Below, piece by piece: positions 6,108 to 7,529 of a stretch of DNA of 7,529 nucleotides (the stretch's first letter is position 1; the number at the start of each line of letters is the position of its first letter). The DNA comes from Candidatus Peregrinibacteria bacterium (GTDB lineage Bacteria > Patescibacteriota > Gracilibacteria > UM-FILTER-43-11), in assembly GCA_016220125.1 (NCBI GenBank), contig JACRIF010000124.1, positions 1 to 7,529 of the forward strand, read 5' to 3'. The notes beneath the pieces are model-generated. The model was not told the origin of the DNA. It saw only the letters and a program-made list of their open reading frames with translations, and did no database searches. A program made the translations under genes and the position numbers.

Positions 6108-7529
6108 ATGAACCGAAAATTCTCATCCCTTGTCTTGGCGCTGTCCCTGACATTTGTTTTGGTTGGTTGCTCAAAACCAAAAACTCCCGCCCCCGCCTCC
6201 GTTGAAAAAGAAGTGGCCCCTGTCGCAAGCGCTCCCGAAACCACCGAGCCAACGGCGGAAACTTCCGAGGTGCTTTCGGATGCCGAGGTCAGCCCATCCA
6301 ATGAAAGCGAGCCGTTTTCCCCGGTTGTGGAGGACACGACCCAGATGGAATTGATTTTGGACGCCTCGGGAAGCATGTGGGGCCAGGTGGAGGGCAGGGC
6401 CAAGATCGACGTGGCGAAGGAGTCGATGAACCGGATCATCGACGACCTGAAGGCAAAGGAAAGGCTTGAGGTTGCCTTGCGCATCTACGCCCACCAGAAC
6501 AAGGAATGCACCAACTCCGTGGTGGAAATGCCCATGGGCAAGATCGACGCCGAGGGGATGAAGGCCAAGGTCGCGACGATCAAACCACTGGGGATGACCC
6601 CGATCTACTATTCGCTGACCGAATCCGTGAAGGATTTCAAGAAGGATCAGGCGGGAGACAAGGTGGTGGTGCTGGTGACGGACGGGCTTGAAAGTTGCAA
6701 CGGCGACCCCTGCGCCGCCGCGAAGGCGCTGAAGGAGGGGGGAGTGGTCAGCAAGATCCATGTGGTGGGCTTCGGGCTCACCAAGACCGAACTGGAAACC
6801 CTCAAATGCATCGCCGAACCGTCCGGCGGATTGGTGGTGGGCGCCAGCAACGCCACCGAGTTCATGAGCGCCATGCAGGAAATCATGAAGAAGAGCCTGA
6901 GCTTCAATTTGATCCTCAATGGCAAAACCGCCAAAAACGATAAAGTCGGAATGACGGTCAAAATCACCCAAGACGGAAAGGAGATCGCCCAAAAAAGGGG
7001 AAGCGTCATCCAATTGATGCTGCCCGCGGGTTCCTACGACATCGAGGCGGTATCCGATGAGGGGCTGGGCACCGTGAACCTCAATCATGTTTCCGTGTCT
7101 GAGGACAAGGAAACCGAAAAGGATGCGATTTTCGTCAAGACACTCTTGAAGGTCAACGTCGTCGGGGCCGACGGCAAACCCCTTTCCGCCAAGGACATGT
7201 GCGTGTTCCCCGCTGGCGAGACGGAGAAGGAGGCGAAGTGCGCGGGCATCTACACCGACAAGTTTGAGTTCAAGCTCCCGCCCGGGGTTTACGATTTGCA
7301 CCTGTTGAACGTGGCCACAAACGAAGAGGCGTGGGAAAAGGGAATCGAGGTCAGGGCCTCGGAGGTGGCCAACCGAACGATCTCGTTCGCCCAAGGCTCG
7401 CTGAAGGTGAATGTGGTCGGCGCGGACGGCAAGCCGCTCCAATCCAAGGACATGTGCGTGTTCCCCGCTGGCGAGACGGAGAAGGAGGTGAAGTGCGCTG
7501 GCATCTACACCGACAAGTACGAGTTCAAG
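6108..7529 (+). CDS. Second VWA-domain repeat lipoprotein, paralogue (runs off window)
   Basis: 474 codons are visible and the frame is still open at the right edge. The lipobox LVGC places the lipid on C21. Residues 22-78 are an acidic Pro/Glu/Ser linker of net charge about -9. The VWA domain (about 79-262) is very close to that of the upstream gene. Its MIDAS residues are D85-x-S87-x-S89, T164 and D192, and C134, C197, C202 and C234 match the paralogue. After a divergent linking domain come transthyretin-like repeats starting at residues 344 and 429, the second cut by the window edge. Likely surface-exposed, metal-dependent ligand or protein binding (inference). No Shine-Dalgarno precedes ATG 6108. 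No clear promoter is seen in the 84 nt between terminator and start; weak options are TTGAAT (6047) with TAATTT (6070), or TATATG (6075). Confidence 0.9.
   Translation, partial: MNRKFSSLVLALSLTFVLVGCSKPKTPAPASVEKEVAPVASAPETTEPTAETSEVLSDAEVSPSNESEPFSPVVEDTTQMELILDASGSMWGQVEGRAKIDVAKESMNRIIDDLKAKERLEVALRIYAHQNKECTNSVVEMPMGKIDAEGMKAKVATIKPLGMTPIYYSLTESVKDFKKDQAGDKVVVLVTDGLESCNGDPCAAAKALKEGGVVSKIHVVGFGLTKTELETLKCIAEPSGGLVVGASNATEFMSAMQEIMKKSLSFNLILNGKTAKNDKVGMTVKITQDGKEIAQKRGSVIQLMLPAGSYDIEAVSDEGLGTVNLNHVSVSEDKETEKDAIFVKTLLKVNVVGADGKPLSAKDMCVFPAGETEKEAKCAGIYTDKFEFKLPPGVYDLHLLNVATNEEAWEKGIEVRASEVANRTISFAQGSLKVNVVGADGKPLQSKDMCVFPAGETEKEVKCAGIYTDKYEFK
7137..7529 (+). repeat. Recently duplicated repeat units in the second VWA lipoprotein
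   Basis: Two units are offset by 255 bp (85 codons). Bases 7191-7274 and 7446-7529 match at 80 of 84 positions, with the first 43 identical. Each unit carries a cysteine pair 13 residues apart (C365/C378 and C450/C463). The array may continue beyond the window. Confidence 0.8.

Noticed and set aside
6171..7442. Very long minus-strand open frame (423 codons) opposite the second VWA gene, with a 351-codon counterpart (4109-5164) opposite the first.
   Set aside because: The plus strand encodes clear lipoproteins with lipobox, MIDAS and repeats. The antisense products are His/Leu/Gly-rich and resemble each other only because the sense genes are paralogues.
1372..7529. A MoxR-VWA-transglutaminase type gene system, since VWA and transglutaminase-like genes both occur here.
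   Set aside because: No MoxR AAA+ ATPase or DUF58 protein is present. The genes are separated by two unrelated ones, one on the other strand, with individual promoters.

Overview
The window is about 7.5 kb of gene-dense bacterial DNA of moderately high GC. It holds eight protein-coding genes: six complete and two cut by the window edges. No RNA gene, insertion sequence, CRISPR array or phage gene was seen. The organism cannot be named from the sequence. The genes are bacterial: a MiaB-type tRNA methylthiotransferase, an RluA-family pseudouridine synthase and two lipoproteins. Almost none has a Shine-Dalgarno sequence, yet nearly every gene sits just below a recognisable sigma-70-like -10 box. 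Two genes have TATAAT or TATCAT exactly 6 nt before ATG, which points to leaderless mRNAs. This fits lineages that use leaderless transcripts heavily (some candidate-phyla bacteria, Deinococcus-Thermus, others), but I make no firm assignment. Stops are TGA (3) and TAG (3), with no in-frame TGA inside genes, so TGA is a normal stop.

Left part (1-2740). A minus-strand miaB 5' end (1-263) faces away from a small unknown plus-strand gene (389-676). Next come a second unknown gene (740-1357), whose C-terminal half carries a conserved-looking IDVTTNP segment, and a membrane-anchored transglutaminase-like protein (1372-2031). A convergent RluA-family pseudouridine synthase (2042-2737, minus) ends 10 bp from it. 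Most of these genes appear to have their own promoter, so this is a run of single-gene units rather than an operon.

Middle (2738-3952). A divergent promoter region separates the pseudouridine synthase from an alpha/beta hydrolase with a GHSLGG nucleophile elbow (2852-3832). The hydrolase is followed by a probable intrinsic terminator.

Right part (3953-7529), the most distinctive region. Two tandem paralogous lipoproteins each carry a lipobox, a low-complexity linker, a von Willebrand factor A domain with a complete MIDAS metal site, and a C-terminal array of ~83-85 residue transthyretin-like beta-sandwich repeats. A strong hairpin terminator separates them, so they are probably transcribed independently. 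Their DNA shows a 59-nt perfectly identical block within the VWA domains, a freshly duplicated repeat unit in the second gene, repeat-unit similarity across the two genes, and cysteine pairs that appear or vanish together in individual repeats. I infer a cell-surface adhesion or ligand-binding pair diversifying by repeat shuffling; no ligand or partner is visible.
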